Assembly (NCBI RefSeq): GCF_900184995.1 | Contig: NZ_LT860099.1 | Coordinates: 708,269 to 772,268 of the forward strand | DNA: 64,000 nt | From: Konateibacter massiliensis | Lineage (GTDB): Bacteria > Bacillota > Clostridia > Lachnospirales > Lachnospiraceae | Reading direction: 5' to 3' | In this document: in pieces, positions 19,392 through 27,553 of the stretch | Layout: each line of letters opens with the position of its first letter | Numbering within the stretch: position 1 is the first letter of the stretch | Notes under the pieces: generated by a model | The model's input: only the letters and a program-made list of their open reading frames with translations | Database searches by the model: none | What the model was told of the DNA's origin: nothing | Translations under genes and position numbers: made by a program

Positions 19392-19421
19392 GTATCATAG
19401 GATTAGGGTGTAAATTTCTTT

Positions 19422-19757
19422 CTACTGACCTTCATTCACCATCTTCTGATAACCTAATCCCCATGTCTCCATCGAAGCAATAATCGGCCACATAGACTCT
19501 CCCAATTCACTTAATGCATATTCTACTCGCGGAGGTACTTCTGGATATACCGTCCGTGTAACAATACCATCCTCTTCCAAGGAACGCAAACTATCCGTCA
19601 ACACCTTTTGACTAATGCCTTCCAAATCTTTCTTCAGCTCATTAAAACGCCAAGGTCTGACCCTTAAATTTCGCATAATCAGAAGCTTCCATTTGCTTCC
19701 AATCAATGCAACTGTGGTCGCTACAGGACAAGCCGGCATTTCTTCTTTTGTCAGCAT
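19422..19757 (-). CDS. HxlR-family transcriptional regulator
   Basis: 111 residues, one winged-helix domain. Typical family features: an N-terminal Cys (MPACPVATT), VALIGSKWKLLIMRNL, RFNELKKDLEGISQKVLTDSLRSLEEDGIV and the wing YPEVPPRVEYALSELG. These dimeric regulators often respond to electrophiles or oxidative stress through the cysteine. It is divergent from the AEC transporter gene, a plausible target. Confidence 0.93.
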   Translation of the reverse strand: MLTKEEMPACPVATTVALIGSKWKLLIMRNLRVRPWRFNELKKDLEGISQKVLTDSLRSLEEDGIVTRTVYPEVPPRVEYALSELGESMWPIIASMETWGLGYQKMVNEGQ

Positions 19758-19954
19758 ATATTCACCTCCATTCGTTCCTATTAGAGTGTTATATTCAAAT
19801 TATATTCTAACAAACTAAATTGCGCAAGGTAGTTACAAAAAGGTGACTGGGTAATAGATTTGTGCGTACTGTTTTTCTGATGAAGCTTAAATTATAATGA
19901 ATTTACGAATAGAAAACAGCTTCTGGACAAAAGAGTGCCAGAGAGAGGATCACA

Positions 19955-20890
19955 ATGAATATATTAGCGACAATATTACCGGTATTTTTTATGATAGGTC
20001 TTGGCATTTTATCGAAAAAGAAAAAAATTGTTACACAAGAACAGGCATTGGGAATGAACAGTGTTGTATGCAATATCCTATTTCCGATTATGGTGTTTAA
20101 TGCCTTATTCATCACCAGCTTGGAAGCCTCGGCACTGCTTGTAGTCGGGTATGTGTTTGTACTTCACATTGCAGCCATTTTAGTCGGAACACTCACAGGA
20201 AAAATTGTCGGAGGAAAATTTGCACATATCTCCAAATATCTGATGTGCTCCGTGGACGGCGGAAATGTCTGCTTCCCTCTTTATGCAACTATCGTGGGAG
20301 CTTCCTATATCGGAAATATTGTTTTATTGGATATTGCAGGTATTTTTATTATCTTTCTCGTTATTCCGCTGATTGTGTCTGCCAAGGAGTCAAATGCTTC
20401 GAATATTAAAGCCTTATTGAAACATATTATTTGTACTCCTCTTGTCATTTCACTTATATCAGGCTTCTTACTAAATCGTGTGGGATTATATCAACTGTTG
20501 CAGACAACCGGCTGGGATGTAGTCTACACAAATGTAGCTTCCATGGCAACTGCACCGATTGTAGCAATGATTTTGTTTATGATCGGATATCAGTTTAAGA
20601 TTGAGAAAAGCAGCATCAAACCATTACTTCTCTGCGTTGTATGCCGCATGGCAATTATGGGTGTCGGAGCGGCAATATTTACACAACTTTTCTCTCATCT
20701 CGTTGCGGACAAAACATTTTTCATTGCCATTCTACTGTTCTTTATGTGTCCTCCGGCACTGGTACTCATTAATCAGGTTTCACCGTTGTTTAAAGATGAA
20801 GATGATGCAAGCTTTATGTCTGCTTTCGTCTCATTGTATATGATAGTAACTTTAGCTGCCTTTACAGGTATCGTGGTATTTGTGGCATAA
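19955..20890 (+). CDS. AEC family (auxin efflux carrier-like) transporter
   Basis: 311 residues, about ten membrane helices in two inverted halves, with the family start MNILATILPVFFMIGLGILSKK. Bacterial members carry organic acids such as malate or malonate; the substrate here is not determined. SD AGAGAGGA eight bases before the ATG. Divergent from the HxlR regulator and convergent with the MDR oxidoreductase. Confidence 0.87.
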   Translation: MNILATILPVFFMIGLGILSKKKKIVTQEQALGMNSVVCNILFPIMVFNALFITSLEASALLVVGYVFVLHIAAILVGTLTGKIVGGKFAHISKYLMCSVDGGNVCFPLYATIVGASYIGNIVLLDIAGIFIIFLVIPLIVSAKESNASNIKALLKHIICTPLVISLISGFLLNRVGLYQLLQTTGWDVVYTNVASMATAPIVAMILFMIGYQFKIEKSSIKPLLLCVVCRMAIMGVGAAIFTQLFSHLVADKTFFIAILLFFMCPPALVLINQVSPLFKDEDDASFMSAFVSLYMIVTLAAFTGIVVFVA

Positions 20891-20903
20891 TAAAAATATT
20901 AGA

Positions 20904-20948
20904 AAGAAGAATGAACAGTGAGTGATTTCACTGCTCATTCTTCTTTTT
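20904..20948. terminator. Bidirectional terminator
   Basis: AAGAAGAATGA-CAGTGA ... TTTCACTG-TCATTCTTCTTTTT between convergent genes; A-run and T-run flank the stem. Confidence 0.88.
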
Positions 20949-20955
20949 ATAGTTA

Positions 20956-21939
20956 TTACAAATCTTTATGGCTATTTACCGATATTACAATTTTTCCGCC
21001 TGCCTCACCGTTCTCCAATAGCTCATGAGCTTTCTTGATTTCATCGAAAGGCAATATCTTACCTATTTCTGGCTCTATGCATTTTTCTTCTATGATGGAG
21101 AATATTTCATCCATAATATCCTGCGTTGGATAATTGCTGTAAAAGGAGCTTAAATACACACCATTCGGCAGAGCTTTTATCGGATCAAAGCTCTGGTAGG
21201 CGCTGCCTCCAAGCTGCCCCGTACTACATATAATTCCATGCTTTTGTAAGAGCTTTGACGTAACTTCGATTGCCGATGGTCCTATCAGTTCCAAAACCTT
21301 TGTTATTCCTTGCGGATACTCCTTTTTTACCTGATCCTCCAAAGTTCCATCATCCATCATTGCCATATCTGCACCTATTTTTTTCAGATAGGAAAGTCTC
21401 TCTTCTTTTCTCGAAGTGGCAATCACTTTGCTCCCCATCGCCTTACCAAGCTGAATGGCCGCCTGTCCCAAAGCACTAGTTCCGCCATGTACCAAAAGAG
21501 TGTCCTCTGCTTTTAATTGCAGACAATCTATCAAAGAGCCATATGCTGTGAAGAAAGTTTCCGGTATTGCCGCTGCCTTTACCCAGTCTAGCTTTGTTCT
21601 CATACGAAATACATGACTGATTGGCAACAGCGCGTATTCCGCATAGCTTCCGTTAAAACTGCGTCCCATTCCACCCATTAAGGCTATGACTTTATCTCCT
21701 TTTTCAAACCTGCTGTCAGATGGATCTTCAATCACTCCTGCACATTCAATTCCTGGAATAATCGGCTTTTTAATATAAGGTGCATTTACCTCATATTTTC
21801 TTAAAACCAACTCTGAATGATTTAAACCAAACGCTATGATTTTTACCAGTACCCAGCCATCTCTTACACTTGGTATCGGTACCTCTGTTATTTCCATCTC
21901 TTCAGCTTTACAGCTTCTTATCAATTGTACCGCTTTCAT
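20956..21939 (-). CDS. Zinc-type/quinone-oxidoreductase-like MDR dehydrogenase
   Basis: 327 residues of the medium-chain dehydrogenase superfamily, quinone oxidoreductase branch: N-terminal GroES-like fold (PGIECAGVIEDP near 65) and a Rossmann NAD(P)H site (VHGGTSALGQAAIQLGKAMG near 150-170). It lacks the catalytic-zinc cysteine cluster, so probably reduces enones or quinones with NADPH. Its ATG lies one base after the radical SAM gene's stop, so the two are translationally linked; a role in finishing the modified peptide is possible but only inferred from position. Confidence 0.88.
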   Translation of the reverse strand: MKAVQLIRSCKAEEMEITEVPIPSVRDGWVLVKIIAFGLNHSELVLRKYEVNAPYIKKPIIPGIECAGVIEDPSDSRFEKGDKVIALMGGMGRSFNGSYAEYALLPISHVFRMRTKLDWVKAAAIPETFFTAYGSLIDCLQLKAEDTLLVHGGTSALGQAAIQLGKAMGSKVIATSRKEERLSYLKKIGADMAMMDDGTLEDQVKKEYPQGITKVLELIGPSAIEVTSKLLQKHGIICSTGQLGGSAYQSFDPIKALPNGVYLSSFYSNYPTQDIMDEIFSIIEEKCIEPEIGKILPFDEIKKAHELLENGEAGGKIVISVNSHKDL

Positions 21940-21940
21940 C

Positions 21941-22969
21941 TTAGCTCACCTCTTTCCAGCATTGCGGGTCCGCAGCATACATATTATGGGTATATCCATA
22001 AGAAACTGCCGGACAGCCTCTGCAAAATCTTAACAGCTCACACTTCGCGCACTTTTCAAATTGATCATACTTGCGGTAAGCATTCATCGCGTCTCCTAAA
22101 AACAGGTCATACATCTTCCCCTGCAAAGCATTTCCAATTTTGCTCTCCATTCTGCGACAGGCATAAACCTCTCCAGTCGGCAGAATTGTCATATGGCAGT
22201 TTGCGCAGTTGCAACCATCATACATAATATTTCTATCAAGCCCCTCCGGTATTTTATAAAGTCCTTTTTCATATAGGAATAAGTTCCAGAGATGATCTTT
22301 CAAATTAAAAGTGGTGCCACAGTCTTTATAGGTTTCAAATTTTTCCCATAGCCGTTCCAGCAATGCCTTGTATTCCTCTGGCTCAATATGAGTTTCTTTT
22401 TCTATGCTCGTCGGGCAATATCTGGCAAATGCAAAAATATCTACATGATTTTCTACCGCCAAGTCCACAATGTCTTCTATTTCTTTGATATTCGTGCCGG
22501 AAACTGTGGTCATAATCGCACAGTGGATTCCAGCTTTTCGAATATATGGAATTGCCTCAAGCGTCGCATCAAAAGAACCCGGCTTGCGAAACCAGTCATG
22601 TGTCTTTTTCATGCCGTCAATCGAAAGTTGGTATTTCCGGCATCCATGGTCGTAGAGCCTCTTGCAGACTTCATCATTTAAGTGGAATGGGTTTCCAAGA
22701 ATTCCAAACGGAATGTTCTTCTCTTTTAGGTATTTGGCAATCAACCAGAAGTCCTTATGTAAAATAGGATCACCTCCGGTGATATAAAAATATGGCAAGC
22801 GCTTCATTTTCCTGCACATATCCTCGCAATTATCTATTACTTTCTTTACATCTGGAAGCGTCATTTCATTTAAACACTTGTTATTATCCTCTGAAAAAAT
22901 ATAGCAGTGTTCGCATCTCTGGTCACACTGGTCGGTTATATGAAACTGATATGCAAAATATTCCATCAT
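21941..22969 (-). CDS. Radical SAM/SPASM peptide maturase for the adjacent Cys-rich repeat peptide
   Basis: 342 residues from ATG 22969, eight bases after AAGGAG. The radical SAM cluster is Cys15, Cys19, Cys22 (CDQRCEHC), followed by the SAM-binding TGGDPIL near 65. The C-terminal SPASM region has cysteines for auxiliary clusters: NCANCHMTILPTGEVYACRR and later KCAKCELLRFCRGCP and a final Cys. Such enzymes install thioether or C-C links in ribosomal peptides. The peptide gene with ACGS/ACGA repeats directly upstream marks it as the maturase of an ACGX-repeat type system, a group known from annotation of genomes but whose product is, to my knowledge, poorly characterised. Confidence 0.9.
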   Translation of the reverse strand: MMEYFAYQFHITDQCDQRCEHCYIFSEDNNKCLNEMTLPDVKKVIDNCEDMCRKMKRLPYFYITGGDPILHKDFWLIAKYLKEKNIPFGILGNPFHLNDEVCKRLYDHGCRKYQLSIDGMKKTHDWFRKPGSFDATLEAIPYIRKAGIHCAIMTTVSGTNIKEIEDIVDLAVENHVDIFAFARYCPTSIEKETHIEPEEYKALLERLWEKFETYKDCGTTFNLKDHLWNLFLYEKGLYKIPEGLDRNIMYDGCNCANCHMTILPTGEVYACRRMESKIGNALQGKMYDLFLGDAMNAYRKYDQFEKCAKCELLRFCRGCPAVSYGYTHNMYAADPQCWKEVS

Positions 22970-23030
22970 TTTATAATCTCCTTTATCTTGAAAAAGAATG
23001 TACTCATAGGCATTTCTATAATAGGAAGAG

Positions 23031-23060
23031 GACCGACACCGATTGAGTGTCAGTCCTAGC
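23031..23060 (-). other. Hairpin between precursor gene and radical SAM gene
   Basis: AGGAC-GACAC/GTGTC-GTCCT stem with a 7-base loop, 14 bases after the peptide stop and without a proper T-run. Fits a partial terminator or 3' stabiliser that gives more precursor than enzyme. Confidence 0.65.
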
Positions 23061-23073
23061 TGTAACATACCGC

Positions 23074-23289
23074 TTATTTATCACCTGCTCCACAAGCTGA
23101 ACCACATGCACTTGGGCTCTGCTCCGCTTCTTTATCGCCTGCTCCGCAAGCCGAACCACATGCGCTTGGCTTCTGCTCCGACTCCTTGTCCCCTGCTCCG
23201 CAAGCTGAGCCACATGCACTGGTTGCTTTCTCGTCCGGCTGTACTTTAAAATAAGCTTGAGCACTGAGTTTTTTTGTAAATACTGACAT
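23074..23289 (-). CDS. Cys-rich repeat peptide, RiPP precursor (ACGX-repeat type)
   Basis: 71 residues from ATG 23289, eight bases after GGAGG (an ATG six bases upstream is too close to the SD). The leader MSVFTKKLSAQAYFKVQPDE is followed by three near-identical 18-residue units built on SACGSACGAGDKE-EQ-P, the last one cut short; each unit has two cysteines, giving six in ACGS/ACGA context. It is the substrate expected for the downstream radical SAM/SPASM enzyme. No transporter or protease lies next to it, so export and leader removal are unexplained; the AEC permease nearby is convergent and probably unrelated. Confidence 0.9.
   Translation of the reverse strand: MSVFTKKLSAQAYFKVQPDEKATSACGSACGAGDKESEQKPSACGSACGAGDKEAEQSPSACGSACGAGDK
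23076..23220 (-). repeat. 54-bp tandem repeat coding the peptide units
   Basis: Two full and one partial 54-bp units inside the precursor gene, nearly identical at DNA level, encoding the Cys-rich core repeats. Confidence 0.85.
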
Positions 23290-23447
23290 ATTCATTTCCT
23301 CCTTAAATCGAATGATTTCTGCTACGCTTTTATTATAAAATAGGCGGTCTTATTAAAAAAGTAGGCACATTTTTATTACATAAGAGCAAAAAGAACTATA
23401 AGTTACTTTTTTATAACAAACCTCAGTATGCAAATAAATAGCCTGTA

Positions 23448-23487
23448 ACAAGATGAGGCTGTAAGCAGCTTTACTTGTCATAAATTA
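23448..23487. repeat. ~40-bp interspersed repeat, copy 1
   Basis: Starts ACAAGATGAGGCTGTAAGC and ends ACTTGTCATAAATTA; nearly the same 40 bases occur at 49939-49977, in the leader of the cobalamin riboswitch, with one gap and about three changes. Both form a nested hairpin (ACAAG ... CTTGT). Confidence 0.7.
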
Positions 23488-23532
23488 AAGCCAGCCTCTT
23501 AGGATTCTTTACTCCTATGAGGCTAGCTTGGT
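23487..23532 (-). terminator. Terminator of the three-gene island
   Basis: Minus strand AGCTAGCCTCATAGGA ... TCCTAAGAGGCTGGCTTT downstream of the DUF5710-like gene; the T-run is short and interrupted. Confidence 0.65.
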
Positions 23533-23564
23533 TTTCTCATTTTTATTCCCATTTATTCCCGTTC

Positions 23565-24269
23565 CTATACACCGTTTATACTAATGTCTGGCTGTGGGTT
23601 ACTAACACTGAATAACTTATTTATCAGTCCTTGAGTAATATTAAGGCTCGCCCTATTCTCAATTTCAGTTTCCATATGTAACATCATCATTTCCATTGAA
23701 CTGCTGACTTCGTCATAATATGGCAAATCAGCTTGAATAGGAATACTAAATTGATTTTTAAGCTTGGCATAGTTTATTCTTTCACTATTTTTATAACAAA
23801 GCTTCCCATAAAATGCTTCAGCAGGAACTTCATGTAAAAAATTATCCCCCTGAATACTGTTACAATGCTTACAGTGATTAATATAATAAGTGCTATTAAT
23901 TGTTCTTGAGTACGATGGAAAATAAGAGAATTGTTCTTTCATATAATTTGCCAGTAAATCAGGCATTTCAAGCACATATGAGAGCAACTGAATATCCGAA
24001 TTAATTTTATAGCCACTTTCTGTCGAATAGCTTTTATCCGTAGCTAAACATACAACATCGGAGCTTTTTTTACATTTCCAGCATATACGTTCCATCTTTA
24101 GAATATAGATATTTTCACAAACAATATTATAAGAGTTGACCCACTTTGCCAATCCTGCCAAATTTGCAATATCATCCACATACCAAGTTTTTATATCTGG
24201 ATTCCATTTTGCCCCTTTTGACTTTGCCATGTCTTTTTCCTGATATGGGACATTAAGCCGTATCATCAT
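23565..24269 (-). CDS. DUF5710-domain protein with a zinc-ribbon-like region
   Basis: 234 residues. The first ~35 (IRLNVPYQEKDMAKSKGAKWNPDIKTWYV) match the DUF5710 pattern, a small module found in plasmid, phage and DNA-processing proteins. Then CWKC (about residue 63) and, ~70 residues on, CKHC (about 133) could form a zinc site. The remainder is unrecognised and partly helical. Third gene of an AT-rich operon behind the EEP protein and an unknown 144-residue protein, 17 bases after the latter. Function unknown; a nucleic-acid-binding role is suggested by the domains only. Confidence 0.8.
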   Translation of the reverse strand: MMIRLNVPYQEKDMAKSKGAKWNPDIKTWYVDDIANLAGLAKWVNSYNIVCENIYILKMERICWKCKKSSDVVCLATDKSYSTESGYKINSDIQLLSYVLEMPDLLANYMKEQFSYFPSYSRTINSTYYINHCKHCNSIQGDNFLHEVPAEAFYGKLCYKNSERINYAKLKNQFSIPIQADLPYYDEVSSSMEMMMLHMETEIENRASLNITQGLINKLFSVSNPQPDISINGV

Positions 24270-24286
24270 TATTTACTCACTTCCTT

Positions 24287-24721
24287 CTAAAAGCTTGCTT
24301 TTGAATACAAAATCTCTATATTTTTGTTTACTTCATCAGAAGATAAAATACTTTTTAAAGACTCAATAAATTCCTTTTGATTACTACACTCATATTGTGG
24401 GTTAAAATCTTCTGCATCATCAACCACATTGCTTCCAACTGTTATTGCAATAGGATAATCGCTTTCCGGTTTTGAATACAGTATTAATAAATTATAAGAA
24501 TAGTTGTCAAGTAATGGTACTACAACATTAAATTCTGTTGCAAGATTGTACTGTATATCAGTATCCTTCGGCTTAAATTTCCTATTTGATATTTTCCCAT
24601 AAATAATTCCTCCTGTTTTATCCGAAAGAATATCTGCCTGCTCTCGTAAAATATTATTAGGCAACTCTGCCGCTCTATTTTTTAAAGTTTTTTCATTAAA
24701 ATTCCATAGATCTAATGACAT
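24287..24721 (-). CDS. Unknown 144-residue protein in EEP/DUF5710 operon
   Basis: 144 residues, acidic, soluble, no signal, no cysteine; starts with ATG behind GAGGAGGAGA. I recognise no domain. Predicted mixed alpha/beta: a helical N-terminus (EKTLKNRAAELPNNILREQADIL), then strands (NLATEFNVVVPLLDNYSYNLLILY; YPIAITVG) and a helical end. Size, acidity and place between two putative nucleic-acid proteins recall immunity or antitoxin proteins, which is inference. Starts 13 bases after the EEP gene stop. Confidence 0.8.
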   Translation of the reverse strand: MSLDLWNFNEKTLKNRAAELPNNILREQADILSDKTGGIIYGKISNRKFKPKDTDIQYNLATEFNVVVPLLDNYSYNLLILYSKPESDYPIAITVGSNVVDDAEDFNPQYECSNQKEFIESLKSILSSDEVNKNIEILYSKASF

Positions 24722-24734
24722 TACATCTCCTCCT

Positions 24735-25574
24735 CTATCTTATTGCAAATTGAATTGGCAAATGGTCTGAAAAACTCTTACCATCAATTTTATTGTTTTT
24801 TATTAATACTTTATTTCCTATCCTATCTATTATTTTAAAATCCTCCCAAACAAAATTATCTATTAAATCTGGTCTCAATAATACCTGATCAAAAGTGTAC
24901 CAAAAAAATGATCTATTACTTTGATCGGAATCATAATAATATGTGCCTAATGTACTATCCCGTTTCCCCATTACATGCCACATAGGATTATAATAAAACT
25001 TTCTTTCAACCCCATCCACTGTTCTTTTTCCAGTCTTGGCTTTTGCTGTATCCATGGTAGCATTAAAACCGTAGGCGCTGACAACCCCATCTGAAAATGG
25101 TTGTAGATTAAAATCACCAACTACCAGCATGCTATATTCGCTCTCATGTAATTGCATTTCTTCGTTATTACAATTTTGCTCTAATATTTCAATACTTTTC
25201 GATAATTCATAGGCATTCTGACTCCTCGCCCATTCATCTTTAAACATTGCACTTGGAAAATGCGTTACAATCAAAAGATATTTTTTCTTATGCTCATGTA
25301 TCTTATATGCATTATAATACGCTTCTTCCTTGTATGGTATAACCTTTAAATTATTTTTAGAAAACAAAACAATTCCTTTATTCTTAGGAAGTATTTGCTG
25401 TTCCTCAATTTTCATTCCATTTCTAGATAGTTGTTCTATAAAATACTGTTTGTCCAAATTGTCAGACTCTGCCAACGCGATTATATCTATATTATTCTCT
25501 ATGCAAGCCTCTGCCAATTCAATTACAAGATTTTTCTTCTTTATATTCCAAAATAGTCCCCTAATATATTTCAC
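24735..25574 (-). CDS. Endonuclease/exonuclease/phosphatase (EEP) fold protein
   Basis: 279 residues with the EEP hallmarks in order: GLFWNI near the start (metal-site Asn), IIALAES (metal-binding Glu, residue ~35), THFPS with the His region near 105, VVGDFNLQP (catalytic Asp/Asn, ~155) and SDHLPI at the end (catalytic Asp-His). Could be a DNase, RNase or phosphoesterase. First gene of a compact three-gene operon that is visibly AT-richer than its neighbours. The start is odd: GTG at 25574 abuts the GAGGGGAG SD, while an ATT codon nine bases on sits at normal SD distance. Confidence 0.85.
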   Translation of the reverse strand: MKYIRGLFWNIKKKNLVIELAEACIENNIDIIALAESDNLDKQYFIEQLSRNGMKIEEQQILPKNKGIVLFSKNNLKVIPYKEEAYYNAYKIHEHKKKYLLIVTHFPSAMFKDEWARSQNAYELSKSIEILEQNCNNEEMQLHESEYSMLVVGDFNLQPFSDGVVSAYGFNATMDTAKAKTGKRTVDGVERKFYYNPMWHVMGKRDSTLGTYYYDSDQSNRSFFWYTFDQVLLRPDLIDNFVWEDFKIIDRIGNKVLIKNNKIDGKSFSDHLPIQFAIR

Positions 25575-25706
25575 CTCCCCTCAAATAATAGTTCCCTTTA
25601 TTCCTCAAATATACCTTAAATTATACCAAATCCCATTATACTATTCTACAATTATTTTACTAAAGTCAATAACACATTCGCTATGCTTAAGATAAGCGAA
25701 ACACGG

Positions 25707-25747
25707 AAAATGGAAGAGCTTGGTTCATCCCTCAGCTCTTCCATTTT
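25707..25747 (-). terminator. Terminator of ABC exporter operon
   Basis: AAAATGGAAGAGCT ... AGCTCTTCCATTTT, 14-base perfect arms just after the ABC exporter stop; only a short T-run. Confidence 0.75.
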
Positions 25748-25762
25748 ACATACTTATATATT

Positions 25763-27541
25763 TTACACCACATTTGCAAACTGCGCCATATAAAGGTCGT
25801 AGTAGGCGCCCTTCTTCTCCATAAGCTCCTTCGCATTACCCTGCTCCACAATTCCGCCATTGTCAATGACAAAAATTCTGTCCGCATTTTGAATTGTTGA
25901 TAAGCGGTGAGCGATAACAAAGGACGTTCTGCCCTTTAGCAATGCCTCAATTCCCTCCTGAACAAGCAGCTCTGTATGTGTATCGATACTGGACGTTGCT
26001 TCATCCAAAATAAGTATTTTCGGCTCGGATATCATCGTCCTCGCAAATGCAAGTAACTGCTTTTGTCCGACGGAGAGTCCCGCACCCCTTTCTTTTAGGA
26101 CGGTGTCATAGCCCTGCTCCATCTCCATAATAAATTCATGTGCATTTACCGCCTTTGCAGCCTTTACAACTTCTTCCTCCGTAGCATCAAGCTTTCCGTA
26201 TTTGATATTTTCCCTGACGGTTCCGGCAAACAAGAAGTTATCCTGTGTCATAATGCCCATCTGCTGTCTCAGACTCTCGATTGATATCTTTTTGACATCA
26301 TAGCCGTCTATGGCGATAACGCCCTTTTGAATATCATAGAAACGACTTATCAGGTTTACTATTGTGGATTTCCCTGCCCCGGTCGGGCCAACAAGCGCTA
26401 TTGTTTCACCCGGCTTTACAAGAAAGCTCACGTCGTCTAACACCTTGCTGTTCTCATCGTATTCAAAGGATACCTCCCGAAATTCCACCTCTCCCTTGAC
26501 AGGCGGAAGTGTCTCAACCTCTGCGTCATCAATAATATCTGCCTTTGTATCCATAATCTCAAAAATTCGCTCAGCACCTGCTATATTTGTGATAAGCTGG
26601 TTGTAAAAATTACTGAGGTTTAAAACCGGATGCCAGAACATCGAGATATAAGTTGCAAACGCAATCAGCGTTCCAACCGGCACCGTGTCGCTTCCGATAA
26701 GCATAACGCCAACATAGAAGAGCATCAGTGTGCCGATGCCCCAGCAAAAATCGACCACAGGTCCAAACGCATCGGCAAATTTTACCGCTGACATAAAGGA
26801 GGAACGATGCTCCTCCAAAAGAGTCTCAAAGGTCTCCTGCGTCTCCTCCTCTGCACTGAAGCTTTGAATGATATACATTCCCGAAATATCCTCATGCACA
26901 AAAGCATTGACATTGGAACCTTTTTTTCGATGTATCTGCCATCTGACATGTGCCTTTGTCTGAATAATCCATACGCCAATCACCATAAGCGGCAGACTGC
27001 TCAGTGCCGCCAGTGCAAGCTGCCAGTTTTTAATAAACATAATAACGACAACAGACGAAATCGTAATAAAATCCGGTATCAGTGTCGTAACGCTGTTTGA
27101 AAGCACGTCCTTTAAGGAGTTTACATCACCGATGATTCTTGCCAGTATTTTTCCTGTCGGTCTGCTGTCAAAAAAATGAAAGCTGAGCGTCTGGATATGA
27201 GCATACAGCTCTTTTCGTATGGTCAGCAGCACCTTGTTTGACACCTCTGCCATCATATACATTCTGAATTTAATCAAAATAACAAGTATAATGTTTAGAA
27301 CTGCCGCTAATGCGCCCAGCCTTAACAGCCCCTCCATATCCTTTTGTTTGATATAAACATCAATTGCCTTTTCTATGATGAGGGGATTAATCAGCGTAAT
27401 GGTGACGCAGCCAAGCATAATAAAAAGCACAATGATAATTTTTGCTTTATATGCCAGCAAATACCGAAACAGGCGAATTAGCGTCACTTTTCTGGCGCCG
27501 GCTTCGAGTTGTTCATCTTCTTTTACTGAATTGATTGCCAT
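25763..27541 (-). CDS. Heterodimeric ABC multidrug exporter, subunit 2 (BmrD-like)
   Basis: 592 residues: six-helix exporter domain to ~330, then the ATPase with Walker A GPTGAGKST, a deviant signature LSVGQ, Walker B ILILDEATSSID with the catalytic Glu, and AHRLS. Together with the upstream half-transporter (13 bases apart) it makes one degenerate and one canonical ATP site, the layout of BmrCD/TM287-288 exporters. GAAGGAGG before the ATG. Expression appears controlled by the attenuation leader upstream of the pair. Confidence 0.93.
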   Translation of the reverse strand: MAINSVKEDEQLEAGARKVTLIRLFRYLLAYKAKIIIVLFIMLGCVTITLINPLIIEKAIDVYIKQKDMEGLLRLGALAAVLNIILVILIKFRMYMMAEVSNKVLLTIRKELYAHIQTLSFHFFDSRPTGKILARIIGDVNSLKDVLSNSVTTLIPDFITISSVVVIMFIKNWQLALAALSSLPLMVIGVWIIQTKAHVRWQIHRKKGSNVNAFVHEDISGMYIIQSFSAEEETQETFETLLEEHRSSFMSAVKFADAFGPVVDFCWGIGTLMLFYVGVMLIGSDTVPVGTLIAFATYISMFWHPVLNLSNFYNQLITNIAGAERIFEIMDTKADIIDDAEVETLPPVKGEVEFREVSFEYDENSKVLDDVSFLVKPGETIALVGPTGAGKSTIVNLISRFYDIQKGVIAIDGYDVKKISIESLRQQMGIMTQDNFLFAGTVRENIKYGKLDATEEEVVKAAKAVNAHEFIMEMEQGYDTVLKERGAGLSVGQKQLLAFARTMISEPKILILDEATSSIDTHTELLVQEGIEALLKGRTSFVIAHRLSTIQNADRIFVIDNGGIVEQGNAKELMEKKGAYYDLYMAQFANVV

Positions 27542-27553
27542 CTGTCCCTCCTT

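Larger units (their letters stand above)
23296..23564. other. Intergenic region upstream of the precursor peptide
   Basis: 269 bases. Holds a likely -10 box for the peptide operon (minus-strand TATAAT at 23332-23337, no convincing -35), the repeat at 23448-23487 and the terminator at 23487-23532. Otherwise nothing recognised. Confidence 0.5.

Noticed and set aside
19955-20890. AEC permease as exporter of the RiPP
   Set aside because: It is on the other strand, convergent and separated by a bidirectional terminator; AEC carriers move small organic acids.
23076-23220. Repeats as a possible CRISPR array
   Set aside because: Units are contiguous 54-bp coding repeats without unique spacers, in frame with a good SD and start.
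23016-23264. 82-residue repetitive ORF (HVVQLVEQ-like repeats) on the minus strand
   Set aside because: It is a frame-shifted shadow of the 54-bp repeats in the precursor peptide gene; no SD, and it runs past the precursor stop.
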